Positions 7,930 through 19,271 are shown, counted from the stretch's first letter. The stretch is 64,000 nucleotides of DNA from Methanolobus tindarius DSM 2278 (GCF_000504205.1 NZ_AZAJ01000001.1:2764879-2828878), one strand, 5' to 3'. Notes: generated by a model not told the origin, from the letters alone. A program made the numbers and translations.

Positions 7930-8826
7930 TTACCATCCACGGGTCTGAAGGATATCTCCTTCAGGAATAGAATCAACACTGATTCCTTTCATTCCTGCGC
8001 CAATGCCCTTGGATACTTCTGCAAGTACTGCTGGCTTGTCGTAGTTGTTTACGGCTTCAACGATTGCTTTTGCCATCTTCTCAGGATTCTCAGACTTAAA
8101 GATTCCTGAACCGACAAAAACACCGTCAGCACCCATGCGCATCATAAGAGCTGCATCTGCAGGTGTTGCAACACCGCCGGCTGCAAAGTTTACAACAGGA
8201 ATACGCTGCATCTCTGCAGTTTCAAGAACAAGCTCAATAGGTGCTTCGATATGACGGGCAACTGCTATGAGTTCTTCCTTTGTCTTACCTTTAAGTGAGC
8301 GTACTTCGCCCATGATCTGTTTCATGTGTTTGACAGCCTCGCTGACATCTCCGGTTCCTGCTTCGCCCTTTGTACGGATCATTGCAGCACCTTCGTTAAT
8401 TCTGCGGAGTGCTTCGCCAAGGTTTCTTGCACCACATACGAAAGGAACTGTGAATTCTGTCTTGTCAATGTGGTATTTGTTATCTGCAGGTGTGAGTACT
8501 TCAGACTCATCAACCATGTCAACACCAAGCTCCTGAAGGATCTCAGCTTCAACAAAGTGACCGATACGTGCTTTTCCCATAACAGGGATTGTAACAGCAT
8601 CAATTATGTCTGCTACTATCTGTGGATCTGCCATCCTTGCAACTCCACCCTCTTTCCTGATGTCTGCAGGAACAGCCTGAAGTGCCATAACTGCAACAGC
8701 ACCGGCCTCTTCTGCGATCTTTGCCTGATCAGCGTTTACAACATCCATAATGACGCCGCCTTTCTGCATCTTTGCAAAGCCGCGCTTAATAAGCTCGGTA
8801 CCGTGTCTTAATTTCTCAAGTTCCAT
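7930..8826 (-). CDS. pdxS: PLP synthase synthase subunit PdxS
   Basis: The synthase subunit condenses ribose 5-phosphate, glyceraldehyde 3-phosphate and ammonia into PLP (DXP-independent route). In this 298-aa TIM-barrel protein the Schiff-base lysine is Lys85 in GKARIGH, the substrate-binding Asp is in [12 protein letters not shown], and the second block '[11 protein letters not shown]' is intact. Length and motifs are canonical. The upstream spacer to gyrA is only ~100 nt, so its promoter must lie there. Confidence 0.96.
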   Translation of the reverse strand: MELEKLRHGTELIKRGFAKMQKGGVIMDVVNADQAKIAEEAGAVAVMALQAVPADIRKEGGVARMADPQIVADIIDAVTIPVMGKARIGHFVEAEILQELGVDMVDESEVLTPADNKYHIDKTEFTVPFVCGARNLGEALRRINEGAAMIRTKGEAGTGDVSEAVKHMKQIMGEVRSLKGKTKEELIAVARHIEAPIELVLETAEMQRIPVVNFAAGGVATPADAALMMRMGADGVFVGSGIFKSENPEKMAKAIVEAVNNYDKPAVLAEVSKGIGAGMKGISVDSIPEGDILQTRGW

Positions 8827-8930
8827 AATATCATCCTGAATTAGTTATAATATAGTTATAGTTCAGTTCTTGATTTAATGCCTACCTATTCAGCCTACTA
8901 GATATAGTTAATGCTTAAAAGCATTTACAT

Positions 8931-11441
8931 CTACTCTTCATCAGGTCTGATTCTTGCTACTCCTACGACTTTGTCGCTGGCACGCACGTTCATGATCTTA
9001 ACACCCTGGGTGTTCCTGCCCTGGATACGTACATCCTTCACAGGTATTCTAATGATTATGCCTTCTGAGCTTGTAAGTATGACATCGTCATCTTCATGAA
9101 CTGCCTTTACATTGATGACAGGTCCGTTACGCAGACTTGTAACAATGGTTATCACACCTCGTCCACCCCTGTGCATGGCCCTGTATTCATCGAATTCTGT
9201 TCTCTTTCCAAAACCATTCTCGGTTATTGTGAGAAGTGCGGTATCATCGTCCACAACGTCAAGACTTACTACCATATCGCCTTCTTCAAGGTTCATTCCA
9301 CGAACACCCTTGGCGGATCTGCCCATGACACGTACCTCTTCTTCAGGGAACCTGATAGCTTTTCCATGTTGTGATACCATCATCATTTCTCTGGAACCAT
9401 CTGTAAGTGCAACGTTGACAAGTTCATCACCTTCAACAAGACTTATGGCAATAATTCCCTTCTTACGTGGGTTGCTGAAATCAGAAAGCTGGCTCTTTTT
9501 CACAGTACCTGTACGGGTTGCCATGAACAGGAATTCATCTTCCTTGAACTCGTTTACCGGTATCATCGCTGTTACAAGTTCACCTTCTCCAAGTTCAAGC
9601 AAATTCACAATGGCTTTTCCACGGGACTGCCTGCTGCCTTCAGGAATCTCGTAGACTTTACGCCAGTGTACACGACCCTGGTTTGTGAAGAACATGATAT
9701 AATCGTGGGTAGATGCAACAAAGATATCCACAACGAAATCCTCATCCTTGGTATCCATTCCAATGACACCTTTTCCGCCTCTGTGCTGCTTGGAATATGT
9801 GTCAACAGGAAGCCTCTTAATGTAGCCGCTGTTTGTGATAGTTACAACCATCTCAGCTTCAGGAATAAGGTCCTCGGTTTCAAGTTCCTCTACAGAGGAT
9901 TTAATTGCAGTTCTGCGCTCGTCACCGAAACGCTCTCTCAGGTCAGTAAGTTCGTCCCTGATAATTACATATTTTCTTTCATCACTTTCAATAATTGCCT
10001 TATACTCAGCAATCTGCTTGAGAAGTTCGTCATATTCATCATCGATCTTTTGTCTTTCAAGACCGGTGAGCTTCTGCAAACGCATATCAAGGATAGCCTT
10101 TGCCTGTATTTCATCAAGACCGAACTTTGAAATGAGTCCTTCCTTTGCTTCATCAACATTGGCGGAAGATCGGATAAGAGAAATAACTTCATCCAGATGG
10201 TCAAGGGCAATCTTGAGACCTTTGAGTATATGAGCCCTGTCCTCTGCTTTTTTCAGCATGAACTGGGTACGCTTAAGGATAACGTCAATACGGTGATCAA
10301 GATAAATGCGAAGTATCTGTTTCAGGTTAAGTTCTCTTGGAATATCATCCACAAGTGCGAGGTTAATAATACCAAAAGTTGTCTGCATCTGGGTGTGCTT
10401 GTACAACTGGTTAAGCACTACATTTGCATTTGTTCCACGTGTCAGTTCCACTACAACCCTGATACCTTCACGGTCTGATTCATCACGAAGGTCGGAAACA
10501 CCAGTAACTTTCTTGTCCCTGACAAGGCTTGCAATGTCCTCAATGAGTTTTGCTTTGTTAACCTGATATGGAAGTTCGGAGACAACTATTCGGTACTTGT
10601 CTTTTTTCATTTCCTCGATCTCAGCAACAGCCCTGACCTGAACTCTTCCACGTCCGGTCTCATAAGCTGATTTGATACCTTGTTTACCCTGTATGACACC
10701 GCCAGTCGGGAAGTCCGGTCCCTTGATTGCTGTCATAAGTTCAGGTATTGTTACCTCAGGGTTCTCGATCATCATCATGGTTGCATTGATAACCTCTGTA
10801 AGATTATGTGGTGCCATGTTAGTTGCCATTCCAACTGCAATACCGGTTGACCCGTTAATAAGCAGGTTTGGAAGTTTTGCAGGAAGCACAACCGGCTCTT
10901 CAAGTGAACCGTCATAATTGGGACGTGTTGCAATAGTCTCCTTATCGATATCCAGGAGCATCTCATCACATATCTTGTCCATGCGGACCTCAGTGTAACG
11001 CATGGCTGCAGCAGAGTCACCGTCAATTGAACCAAAGTTACCCTGTCCGTCTATGAACGGATATCTCAGTGAGAAATCCTGAACCATCCTGACAAGGGAA
11101 TCATAAACAGCGGAATCACCATGTGGGTGGTACTTACCAAGAACGTCTCCCACTACACGGGCAGACTTCTTGTAAGCCTTGTCATAGGTAATTCCTGCCT
11201 CTTTCATGGCATAGAGAATTCTTCGGTGAACTGGTTTGAGACCGTCCTTTGCATCCGGCAGAGCACGGCTTACAATTACACTCATGGCATAATCCATGAA
11301 TGAGTTCTTCATCTCGTCTTCAATAAGAACGGGAACTATCTTCTCGCCTGTATCAGTTGGCTGGATATCGAAAGGAAGTTCCTGCTGAGGATTCTCCTGT
11401 TCTTCGTCCTGAATATTATTATCATCAATATTATCTGCCAT
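8931..11441 (-). CDS. gyrA: DNA gyrase subunit A
   Basis: The breakage-reunion subunit of bacterial-type gyrase, which introduces negative supercoils. At 836 aa it has the winged-helix/tower core with catalytic Tyr149 ([10 protein letters not shown]), the quinolone-region block [11 protein letters not shown] at ~105-115, and a C-terminal DNA-wrapping beta-pinwheel beginning with a GyrA box (QHRGGKG). An acidic ~30-residue N-terminal extension precedes the core. It lies 11 nt downstream of gyrB. Methanosarcinales are known to carry gyrase acquired from bacteria. Confidence 0.97.
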   Translation of the reverse strand: MADNIDDNNIQDEEQENPQQELPFDIQPTDTGEKIVPVLIEDEMKNSFMDYAMSVIVSRALPDAKDGLKPVHRRILYAMKEAGITYDKAYKKSARVVGDVLGKYHPHGDSAVYDSLVRMVQDFSLRYPFIDGQGNFGSIDGDSAAAMRYTEVRMDKICDEMLLDIDKETIATRPNYDGSLEEPVVLPAKLPNLLINGSTGIAVGMATNMAPHNLTEVINATMMMIENPEVTIPELMTAIKGPDFPTGGVIQGKQGIKSAYETGRGRVQVRAVAEIEEMKKDKYRIVVSELPYQVNKAKLIEDIASLVRDKKVTGVSDLRDESDREGIRVVVELTRGTNANVVLNQLYKHTQMQTTFGIINLALVDDIPRELNLKQILRIYLDHRIDVILKRTQFMLKKAEDRAHILKGLKIALDHLDEVISLIRSSANVDEAKEGLISKFGLDEIQAKAILDMRLQKLTGLERQKIDDEYDELLKQIAEYKAIIESDERKYVIIRDELTDLRERFGDERRTAIKSSVEELETEDLIPEAEMVVTITNSGYIKRLPVDTYSKQHRGGKGVIGMDTKDEDFVVDIFVASTHDYIMFFTNQGRVHWRKVYEIPEGSRQSRGKAIVNLLELGEGELVTAMIPVNEFKEDEFLFMATRTGTVKKSQLSDFSNPRKKGIIAISLVEGDELVNVALTDGSREMMMVSQHGKAIRFPEEEVRVMGRSAKGVRGMNLEEGDMVVSLDVVDDDTALLTITENGFGKRTEFDEYRAMHRGGRGVITIVTSLRNGPVINVKAVHEDDDVILTSSEGIIIRIPVKDVRIQGRNTQGVKIMNVRASDKVVGVARIRPDEE

Positions 11442-11452
11442 TTTTCTTCACC

Positions 11453-13357
<1,905 letters not shown>

Positions 13358-13394
13358 TTAAATAACAGCTCCGTGAAAAAAATTCATAATCCTG

Positions 13395-13409
13395 ATTAAC
13401 AATGTTAAT
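13395..13409. promoter_or_regulatory. Palindrome in the gyrBA promoter region
   Basis: ATTAAC-AAT-GTTAAT is a perfect 6+6 inverted repeat 38 nt upstream of gyrB. An AT-rich TATA-like stretch (revcomp of ~13470-13485) lies farther upstream, so the palindrome would be in the leader or at the start site. It could be a repressor operator. Confidence 0.4.
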
Positions 13410-13584
13410 TGGTTCGTGTCTATAACGTACACTAGTTCGTCCCTCAGAATACAGTCAAAGAAATATTAATTTTTAATCTCTCGTTTCTTATTTTAACTTA
13501 AAATGTCCGGCTTCTAATATGCATTCATGCTTATTAAATGTTTATATAAAATTGATTAAAAAAGTAAAGATAGAAACTGAAAAA

Positions 13585-14691
13585 TCAGTTTCTTGCTGTC
13601 ATGTAGATGTTACCGAAAGGAATCAGTGTTGCAGCCAGATATACAAGACCACCGATTATGGGGATAGCACTGACAAGTAGCAGCACCAGAAGTCCAAATG
13701 CCATTTCATTCATTGTCCTTGAACTTTTGCCCATTTTATCCAGCAGGTAACGCCCTATCCATATTGAAGCTATTATCCTTGAAACGTATAGCATTACTAC
13801 AAGAGTGATCAGCATTATAAGTCCCAGTGGAATTCCGATAATAGTAACAAAGAGCAGGAATGCAATTATGAATGCCAGTATCAATACCAGCAATCCGGTT
13901 AAAAATGCCTTTCCCGGAGATTTGGAAGTTTTAGCAGCGATATTTTTCATGTACTCAGGCCATATTGCAAGTCCTATAAGACCTATCAGAACCAGTCCTA
14001 GATACGAAATTAGTCCGCTTAACAGGGATGAGACAATTCCTCCATTGTCACGGTATTCCATCTTCGTATACTGAACATTATTCCCGACTGTTCCTTCTTC
14101 TATCTTAGTTTCGGATTTGCTTCTGTATTCAAGATTACCATCTATGGATGCTTCAGATGATATTGATATTTTCTCAGCATTCAGGTCTGCATCTCCTCCA
14201 ATATTACCTTGAAGATCGATCTCTTCTGCAGAAGCTTCGATATTACCATCGATGTCTCCGAGAATAGTAACTTTTCCTGAAGCGGCTGAAAGGTCTCCCC
14301 CAATGTATCCTCCATCGGCAAGAGTTGTCTTTCCGGTAGCTGAGAGTACATCATCCTGAACATCTCCGTAGATTGTGAGTGTTCCTGATGCAACTCTGAC
14401 ATCATCGCCTACAGTACCGCTGATGGTCACATCTCCTGCAGCAACAATGAGGTCTTGTTCAATAGTTCCTTTCACTTCAACCGTGCCACCGGCAGCAACA
14501 ACATCACCGTTGACGGTACCTTCGATTATGATTGTTCTACCGGCAACGATTATGTCGTCATCAATTACATCATCAATAACAATAGTGTCTCCACCTTCAA
14601 TTGTGGTATATGCTGCAGCAGTGTGGCAGAAAAGCATAAAAGTAACAGCCAGCAGCATAATTTTACATAAAGCTTGTAAGCTCATTTTCAT
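13585..14691 (-). CDS. Bactofilin-like polymer-forming membrane protein
   Basis: A 368-aa protein with a signal/anchor segment at 1-27, then ~170 residues of short glycine-turn repeats ('VAGRTIIIEGTVNGDVVAAGG', 'VTISGTVGDDV', 'VTILGDIDGNI'), the right-handed beta-helix pattern of bactofilin/polymer-forming families. The C-terminal half has about four membrane segments (from ~220 on) and ends ITLIPFGNIYMTARN-like. Beta-helices of this sort form scaffolds on the membrane; the topology and side here are not clear. It is monocistronic and its gene faces away from the small fragment at 14810. Confidence 0.7.
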   Translation of the reverse strand: MKMSLQALCKIMLLAVTFMLFCHTAAAYTTIEGGDTIVIDDVIDDDIIVAGRTIIIEGTVNGDVVAAGGTVEVKGTIEQDLIVAAGDVTISGTVGDDVRVASGTLTIYGDVQDDVLSATGKTTLADGGYIGGDLSAASGKVTILGDIDGNIEASAEEIDLQGNIGGDADLNAEKISISSEASIDGNLEYRSKSETKIEEGTVGNNVQYTKMEYRDNGGIVSSLLSGLISYLGLVLIGLIGLAIWPEYMKNIAAKTSKSPGKAFLTGLLVLILAFIIAFLLFVTIIGIPLGLIMLITLVVMLYVSRIIASIWIGRYLLDKMGKSSRTMNEMAFGLLVLLLVSAIPIIGGLVYLAATLIPFGNIYMTARN

Positions 14692-14770
14692 TATGTAGAC
14701 TCCCCCTCATATTTCAATTTAATAAGTATGCTGAATATTGTTTTTCATTGATTAAATGCTTATGCGGTGA

Positions 14771-14992
14771 AGCAAGGAAGCAAATAATATTGATGAGCAG
14801 TCTTTTGATGTGATGAAAGCTCAAGAGTTCGTCAACAAGCAAAAGATAATGACCACTATCCTCCAAATGTCACAATCTGAAGCGGAAGCTCTCGGAGTTT
14901 CTAGGAGCAGGTTTCAAGGTATTAAGGAAAGGATAAGAGAAAATGGAGACCTCAATCTCAATACTCCGCCGGTGAGAAGATTAACCATCTAA
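14771..14992 (+). pseudogene. C-terminal fragment, possibly Cas1-like
   Basis: A reading frame opens after an in-frame stop at 14768 without a clear ribosome site and gives ~73 residues ending ENGDLNLNTPPVRRLTI. A GTG at 14810 could start a 60-aa version. The segment 'MSQSEAEALGVSRSRFQGIKERI' resembles the extreme C-terminus of some Cas1 integrases (short helix, Ser-x-Ala-x-x-Leu-Gly, then a Lys/Arg helix), but the match is by memory and weak. With no CRISPR array or other cas gene in the window, the likely reading is a remnant of a larger deleted gene. Confidence 0.3.
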
Positions 14993-15068
14993 TAGAATAA
15001 ACTTTAAATTCTCTACAGAAGTTTTAGAAAATAGATAAAAATCAATCAAATAGCTAAGAGGTGATTCT

Positions 15069-15755
15069 ATTTCAAAGGATGAGAACTCATACATCTGTCC
15101 AGTTTGTGGTTATGATGGCTTAGGTGAACCACCTTACAATAGAGATTTAAGCTATCCTTCTTATGAAATCTGTTCATGCTGTGGTTTTGAGTATGGCTTT
15201 GATGATCAAGACCAAGATTATTCTTTTAAGGAATATCGAGACAAATGGATTAAAGATGGTATGAAGTGGTTTAATCCTAGCAAAAAACCAGATACTTTGG
15301 ACTATAAAAAGCAATTTTCGAATATTGAAAAAGCTATTTTCATGGCTAATGCAAATATTATTCAAATGATTAAACAGTATAGAGATTTAACCATTTCACT
15401 TGAAGAGTTATCTAAGGTTATTGATGTGAATTCTTTTGCTCCGCCTGATTATTCCTATTCAGTAATTATTTGTAAAGAACATGTAATAAACGTTTTAGAA
15501 AAAAATAAGCGAGAAGAAGTTTCAGAATTAGACTTAGCAAGATGGGCTAAGTTCATTATGTTTTCAGAATGGTATGATTACTGTGAAGAAAATTCAGAGT
15601 TAATCCCAAGTGTATTAGCAGAATTAGAAGCTCCTTTGTTATGGAGTAACTATGCTGATGGAGATTGCGGAGAACTTAAAGAGTTCATGGGAAAATTATC
15701 TCCTGAGAAGGCAGACAGTTACATAAATGCTCTAAGGAATAATACTGAAAGTTGA
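15069..15755 (+). CDS. Cys-rich CPCC-type protein with apparent ATT start
   Basis: A 228-aa soluble protein. Residues ~8-45 hold a zinc-knuckle-like domain (YICPVCGYDGL, then EICSCCGFEYGFDD), the pattern of Cys-rich CPCC proteins that occur beside polymorphic toxins as immunity or accessory proteins. The rest is helical and unrecognised. The Cys-rich part is in frame with, and upstream of, the first ATG (15261), so that ATG cannot be the true start. GAGGTGAT at 15058-15065 fits the archaeal anti-Shine-Dalgarno and places initiation at ATT 15069; no ATG, GTG or TTG is available between the upstream stop (15051) and the Cys motif. A start-codon mutation is the alternative. Confidence 0.7.
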   Translation: MSKDENSYICPVCGYDGLGEPPYNRDLSYPSYEICSCCGFEYGFDDQDQDYSFKEYRDKWIKDGMKWFNPSKKPDTLDYKKQFSNIEKAIFMANANIIQMIKQYRDLTISLEELSKVIDVNSFAPPDYSYSVIICKEHVINVLEKNKREEVSELDLARWAKFIMFSEWYDYCEENSELIPSVLAELEAPLLWSNYADGDCGELKEFMGKLSPEKADSYINALRNNTES

Positions 15756-15853
15756 AACATAGGAAGGATATAGTAATTGTTGGAGATGTGGGAAGGATGT
15801 TGAAATGTTTCTGGAAATACCTATGATTTAAGAAAAGGAATGGAGTGATTTAA

Positions 15854-16291
15854 TTGAATTGTGATGAAATAGAATGGCTCTTTATCCTTGATCCTATTGG
15901 TGACAAGGAAATATCTGAAGTTGAAAATATATTCGGAATAAAATTTCCAAATGATTACAAAGAATGCATCAAAAAGTATCATGGAGGAAGTCCAAAACTC
16001 AGTTGTTTTGACTTTAAAGAACGCAAAGGAGCTGTGTTCAATAATCTATTAAGTTTTGAACCTAATGACAAATATGATTATATTGTTAAAATTAGGAATA
16101 TTGTTGAAGGGATGGTAGAATGTATTTATCCTTTTGCGGCAGATCCATTTGGCAATTTTATTTGTTTTGATTATCGAGATGGAAAGAACAAATCTCCAAA
16201 GGTTGTATTCTGGGATCATGAAATTGCTTACGTTTGTCATATTTGTGATAGTTTTACAGAACTTATTTCAAAATTATATAAACATGAATGA
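15854..16291 (+). CDS. SUKH (SMI1/KNR4) immunity-type protein
   Basis: A 145-aa protein. The motifs 'ISEVENIFGIKFPNDYKECIKKYHGG' near the start, 'YPFAADPFGNFICFDYRD' in the middle, and 'VVFWDHE' near the end follow the SUKH/SMI1-KNR4 fold used widely as immunity proteins against polymorphic toxins. Initiation is at TTG 15854, preceded by GGAGTGATT. The coding sequence is AT-rich compared with neighbours. No toxin gene lies nearby, so it is an orphan immunity gene, or it neutralises toxins from other cells. The 98-nt spacer from the Cys-rich gene suggests the two arrived together. Confidence 0.75.
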   Translation: MNCDEIEWLFILDPIGDKEISEVENIFGIKFPNDYKECIKKYHGGSPKLSCFDFKERKGAVFNNLLSFEPNDKYDYIVKIRNIVEGMVECIYPFAADPFGNFICFDYRDGKNKSPKVVFWDHEIAYVCHICDSFTELISKLYKHE

Positions 16292-16368
16292 TTTTAATTT
16301 CCTAATCATTTATTATAAAATTTACTAAGTTTTAAGAGTTCCGTTTTTTTTTGTGTATTACTTATACC

Positions 16369-17172
16369 CTACTCTTTTTTCAAACCCACACGATTCGGAC
16401 TAATATCCAGAACCTCCCCCTCCAATTCCTGCATCACCCTGTCCAGCAAATCATCGATCTCCTCTGCTTCTTCCTCACTGATCATGGATGAATAGATGTC
16501 CCTTACAGTAATAAGACTGGCAGCCGCCAGAGCCAGGGAAATGGAAAGCACATCAACCGTTACTTCCTTCCGGTAATCGAAATCACCCATTGCTCTTTTT
16601 ATGCCGGGGTGGGCTGCATTGGAGATGAGTATATAGAAGTCATCGACCTGTTCTTTCTTTTCTCCTGTGTATAATAACTCACGTATTCTTGATGGTCTGA
16701 GCCAGTGATGTTTGTTCTTCAACTCTTTTTCTTCGTCTTCGGTGAGGGTGCCCAATTGCTGCCTGTAGAAAATGTATGCTTCCCTGTCAGTAAAGTGAAG
16801 CAGGTACATCTGGGTAATTCCTTCAAAAACAGTTCTCAGATTAAGATAAGCAGGATTGTTCAGACCGATGCATGCTAATTTGTAGGCTGCAAGCAAATTA
16901 TGGTTATTCCGCTCAAACAGTACGGGTATAATAGTTCTTGGACCTTCGAGTCTTTTGCCTGTTCTTTTGAACTCAGCAAGGAATCCGGCATTAAGGACTT
17001 TTGTCAGGTAAAACAACAGTTCAATTGAGTCCTGGAAGATATCCAGTTTGGAAGCATGTTCTTTGAAGATGATATCTTTCCTGTAGTTCAGGATAGATTC
17101 AATGTCGTTATAATCACGCCTTTTTTTACCGGGGTGCATATTGATTCTCTTTTCTTTGGTTGGATTTGCCAC
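16369..17172 (-). CDS. Helical protein of unknown function
   Basis: A 267-aa protein, mostly predicted helix. The block 'GLNNPAYLNLRTVFEGITQMYLLHF' in the middle resembles DUF5677-like or HEPN-related proteins, which share an N-L-R-T-x-F-E-G helix, but I cannot assign a family firmly. A hydrophobic stretch at ~215-235 (SISLALAAASLITV) could be a buried helix. The C-terminus is acidic. It is transcribed divergently from DUF2115 with overlapping promoter space. Confidence 0.55.
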   Translation of the reverse strand: MANPTKEKRINMHPGKKRRDYNDIESILNYRKDIIFKEHASKLDIFQDSIELLFYLTKVLNAGFLAEFKRTGKRLEGPRTIIPVLFERNNHNLLAAYKLACIGLNNPAYLNLRTVFEGITQMYLLHFTDREAYIFYRQQLGTLTEDEEKELKNKHHWLRPSRIRELLYTGEKKEQVDDFYILISNAAHPGIKRAMGDFDYRKEVTVDVLSISLALAAASLITVRDIYSSMISEEEAEEIDDLLDRVMQELEGEVLDISPNRVGLKKE

Positions 17173-17257
17173 ATATATAATAAGAATTAGCTAAGAGTTC
17201 TTTTATGTCTTGTTAGTAAAAAAGGTTAACACATGGGCAGTACTGTTTAGTGTAGCA

Positions 17258-17752
17258 ATGAATACAACCGAACTCCTTCTTTCTCTACAAAAAGACAGCC
17301 TAAGCATCAACAATGCAGACATAAGTCTTGCACGAGCCTATGCAATGGAAGCTGTAGAACACGTTCCAGAGCCTTACAAAACTATCTATTCAGCCGATTA
17401 TTTTGTATTTCTCTATGAGAGCTTCCTGGAAATCCGAAAATGCAGGCCAGATGAAATTATAATTCAGGAAATCGACCCAGAAGAATACGAAAAAGCTCTT
17501 AGCAGCATAAAAGAGAAGAATGATATTGCTGACAGGAAAAGAGATGCTATGAATCGGTTTATTAGCATCGTTCATATCTTCCTTACTTTCATAGTCAAAA
17601 AACCACTGCATCCGGTGGGGATGATTTTTCCCGGTGGTCTGAAAATAACAGAGGATGGAACTTTTTATTATTGTCCGGTCAAGGACAAACAAACTGAAAC
17701 CGGGATCTCATTTTGTGAGTTCTGTATCTGTAAGGACAGTGAAGAACAGTAA
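17258..17752 (+). CDS. DUF2115 family protein
   Basis: A methanogen-typical conserved protein (164 aa from ATG 17258; the frame is open to a TTG at 17210). The diagnostic C-terminal block is 'PLHPVGMIFPGGLKI', then 'YYCPVKDKQTETGISFCEFCIC': a His-Pro-Val-Gly motif and three cysteines that may hold a metal. The function of DUF2115 is not known. I prefer the ATG because the 16 upstream residues are atypical, although no strong ribosome site precedes it. A TATA-like sequence at 17173-17181 serves this strand or the opposite one. Confidence 0.75.
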   Translation: MNTTELLLSLQKDSLSINNADISLARAYAMEAVEHVPEPYKTIYSADYFVFLYESFLEIRKCRPDEIIIQEIDPEEYEKALSSIKEKNDIADRKRDAMNRFISIVHIFLTFIVKKPLHPVGMIFPGGLKITEDGTFYYCPVKDKQTETGISFCEFCICKDSEEQ

Positions 17753-17786
17753 AGAATAGAAATAACAAATAGAATAAGTTGAATGA

Positions 17787-17816
17787 ACCCGAAGGGTCCG
17801 GCGAAGCCGGCGTTTT
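17787..17816 (+). terminator. Tandem GAA-loop hairpins with T-run
   Basis: Two adjoining hairpins, ACCC-GAA-GGGT (17787-17797) and CCGGC-GAA-GCCGG (17798-17810), are followed by CGTTTT. They lie 35 nt after the DUF2115 stop. Confidence 0.6.
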
Positions 17817-17922
17817 ACCATAAAAATATACAAAATAATGTGCAAATATCTTGCACCTTCTTCCTGAACTTCTGCATATTTATCTATTAGTAATTGTCTT
17901 TGGAATAATTTTCTGTGCATAA

Positions 17923-17967
17923 GCATCGGAATGTGCCGCCTTCGGCGGATTGTTACTTTGTTTTTTG
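17923..17967 (+). repeat. Dispersed hairpin repeat, copy B
   Basis: GCATCGGAATGTGCCGCC, then TTCGGCGGATTG and TTACTTTGTTTTTTG. The CCGCC-TTC-GGCGG hairpin keeps pairing while its loop differs from copy A. It lies 170 nt downstream of DUF2115 on the same strand, past a terminator. A TATTTATCTATT-like promoter element lies ~50 nt upstream. Confidence 0.7.
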
Positions 17968-18004
17968 ATTAAGAATCGCTTTTGTCACTAAAACGAAAAA
18001 TCAA

Positions 18005-18054
18005 AATGAAAAATAGGAGGTAGAGCCTGAAGAATCAGGAAAGATATTCAGGCT
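18005..18054 (-). terminator. Terminator of the polyferredoxin gene
   Basis: On the minus strand AGCCTGAA (18054-18047) pairs with TTCAGGCT (18031-18024) directly after the stop codon, and a pyrimidine/T-rich run (TATTTTTCATTTTG) follows. Confidence 0.6.
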
Positions 18055-18669
18055 TTAAGCTTTAAATGACAGTGCTTTGGTTGGACATGCTGTTATGCAT
18101 CTTCCGCACTTGATACAGTCAGGTTTTGGACCATTTGTATGGACATCAAGCTGCATTGGGCAGACCTTTTCGCACTTGTTACAGTTGATGCACTTTGATT
18201 CATCTGTCTGGAGCTGGTACTTTTTACCACCAATGAGGTTCTGTACAGTTCCCATTGGGCAGAATGTACACCAGGTACGAGGGCTGAATGTTGTTCCTGC
18301 GACCAGTGCGATTGAAGTTGTAACCAGGCACATGATGACAAAAACCATGCCTATCTGGTTAATAAGTCCGTGGGTGTTAAGGAGTCTGTAAGCCATAAAT
18401 CCCATCATAAGCATGAAGATGGGTATTCTGACCCAGTAACTTCTGAGTATTTTAGGTATTTTCTTTCCCTGTGTTATTTTCCCGACCCAGAAGTCATTAA
18501 AACTTCCTCTTGGGCAGAGGTTTCCGCAGAACCATCTTCCGCGGGAAATACTTGTTATAAGCAGTGTTGCAAATACTAGCAGCAGGAAATATCCCAGAAG
18601 CGGGAACCATAGTCCTGCAATTGACACGATAATAACCAGAATTCCAAGATATGGAGTAATTTTCAGCAC
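18055..18669 (-). CDS. Membrane-bound polyferredoxin (NapH/NosR-like)
   Basis: A 204-aa electron-transfer protein. Two N-terminal membrane segments lead to 'WFCGNLCPRGSF' (CxxxCP); two further segments are followed by 'WCTFCPMGTVQ', then two ferredoxin motifs 'CINCNKCEKVCPM' and 'CIKCGRCITACPT' for two [4Fe-4S] clusters. This order matches the NapH/NosR/RdxA polyferredoxins that move electrons at the membrane. The start is a GTG at 18669, eight nt after GAGAGG; an ATG inside that spacer opens only a four-codon frame (M-K-T-C-stop). The HTH regulator lies upstream on the same strand. Confidence 0.8.
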   Translation of the reverse strand: MLKITPYLGILVIIVSIAGLWFPLLGYFLLLVFATLLITSISRGRWFCGNLCPRGSFNDFWVGKITQGKKIPKILRSYWVRIPIFMLMMGFMAYRLLNTHGLINQIGMVFVIMCLVTTSIALVAGTTFSPRTWCTFCPMGTVQNLIGGKKYQLQTDESKCINCNKCEKVCPMQLDVHTNGPKPDCIKCGRCITACPTKALSFKA

Positions 18670-18789
18670 GTTTTCATCCTCTCTTTTCTCTTATAATTTT
18701 AATAATTATGATAATTGTAATTTTTCTAAGTATTTTGACGTTTTTTATTAGCACAATTTTCAGGGGGTGGTATTACTAATTCTACTGGT

Positions 18790-19152
18790 CTACTGATTCT
18801 CATCAGCCCATGACTGCAATTCACTGTCCACTCTCTTAACCCAGCTGTTGACGATTTCCATGATAAGTTCATGAATGTCCTTCTTGCTGCGTATCTTGTA
18901 TACAAAGAAGTATCCTCCACCGTCCATGTTGTTCTGGGAACGGATGAGAATTTTTCTTTCGTAGAGTTTCTTCACACTTCTCTGGACAGTTGAAAGATTA
19001 AGTTCAAGCTCTTCAGCAATTTTTTCTGTAGTAAGCCAGTCCTGCCCGTATTGCAGGAAATACTTCAATATCTGTAGTTCGGCTTTTGTCAGGTTCAATC
19101 CACATTTTATTACAGCTTCAATCTCAAACTCTTTACAGGCAAAGTCAACCAT
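18790..19152 (-). CDS. TrmB/MarR-like transcription regulator
   Basis: A 120-aa winged-helix protein. The HTH spans ~22-75 ('LTKAELQILKYFLQYGQDWLT', then 'TEKIAEELELNLSTVQRSVKKL'), followed by the wing 'RSQNNMDGGGYFFVYKIRSK' and a C-terminal amphipathic helix that could dimerise. Three cysteines (5, 17 and possibly one more) might sense redox state, but this is speculation. Its promoter carries an inverted repeat between TATA box and start site, which suggests autoregulation. The neighbouring polyferredoxin is the obvious candidate target. Confidence 0.75.
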   Translation of the reverse strand: MVDFACKEFEIEAVIKCGLNLTKAELQILKYFLQYGQDWLTTEKIAEELELNLSTVQRSVKKLYERKILIRSQNNMDGGGYFFVYKIRSKKDIHELIMEIVNSWVKRVDSELQSWADENQ

Positions 19153-19176
19153 TTGATACCTCCATTTATCAACAGT

Positions 19177-19205
19177 ACTGCATTAAAGTTGCAGTTATAT
19201 ATAAA
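19177..19205 (-). promoter_or_regulatory. Promoter and operator of the HTH regulator gene
   Basis: On the minus strand TTTATATATA (revcomp of ~19196-19205) is a TATA box. ACTGCA and TGCAGT (19177-19182 and 19190-19195) form a 6-bp inverted repeat around 7 nt, lying between TATA box and the predicted start near 19175. A protein bound there would block initiation. Confidence 0.55.
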
Positions 19206-19271
19206 GAGTTTCAAGAACTGAAAAAAAAGGCTAAAAAACAGAAGTACTACAAAAATAGTTGAAATGGATGC

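Noticed and set aside
18675-18677. ATG ahead of the polyferredoxin GTG start
   Set aside because: It directly abuts the ribosome site and gives only four codons before a stop; the GTG at 18669 has correct spacing and the right frame.
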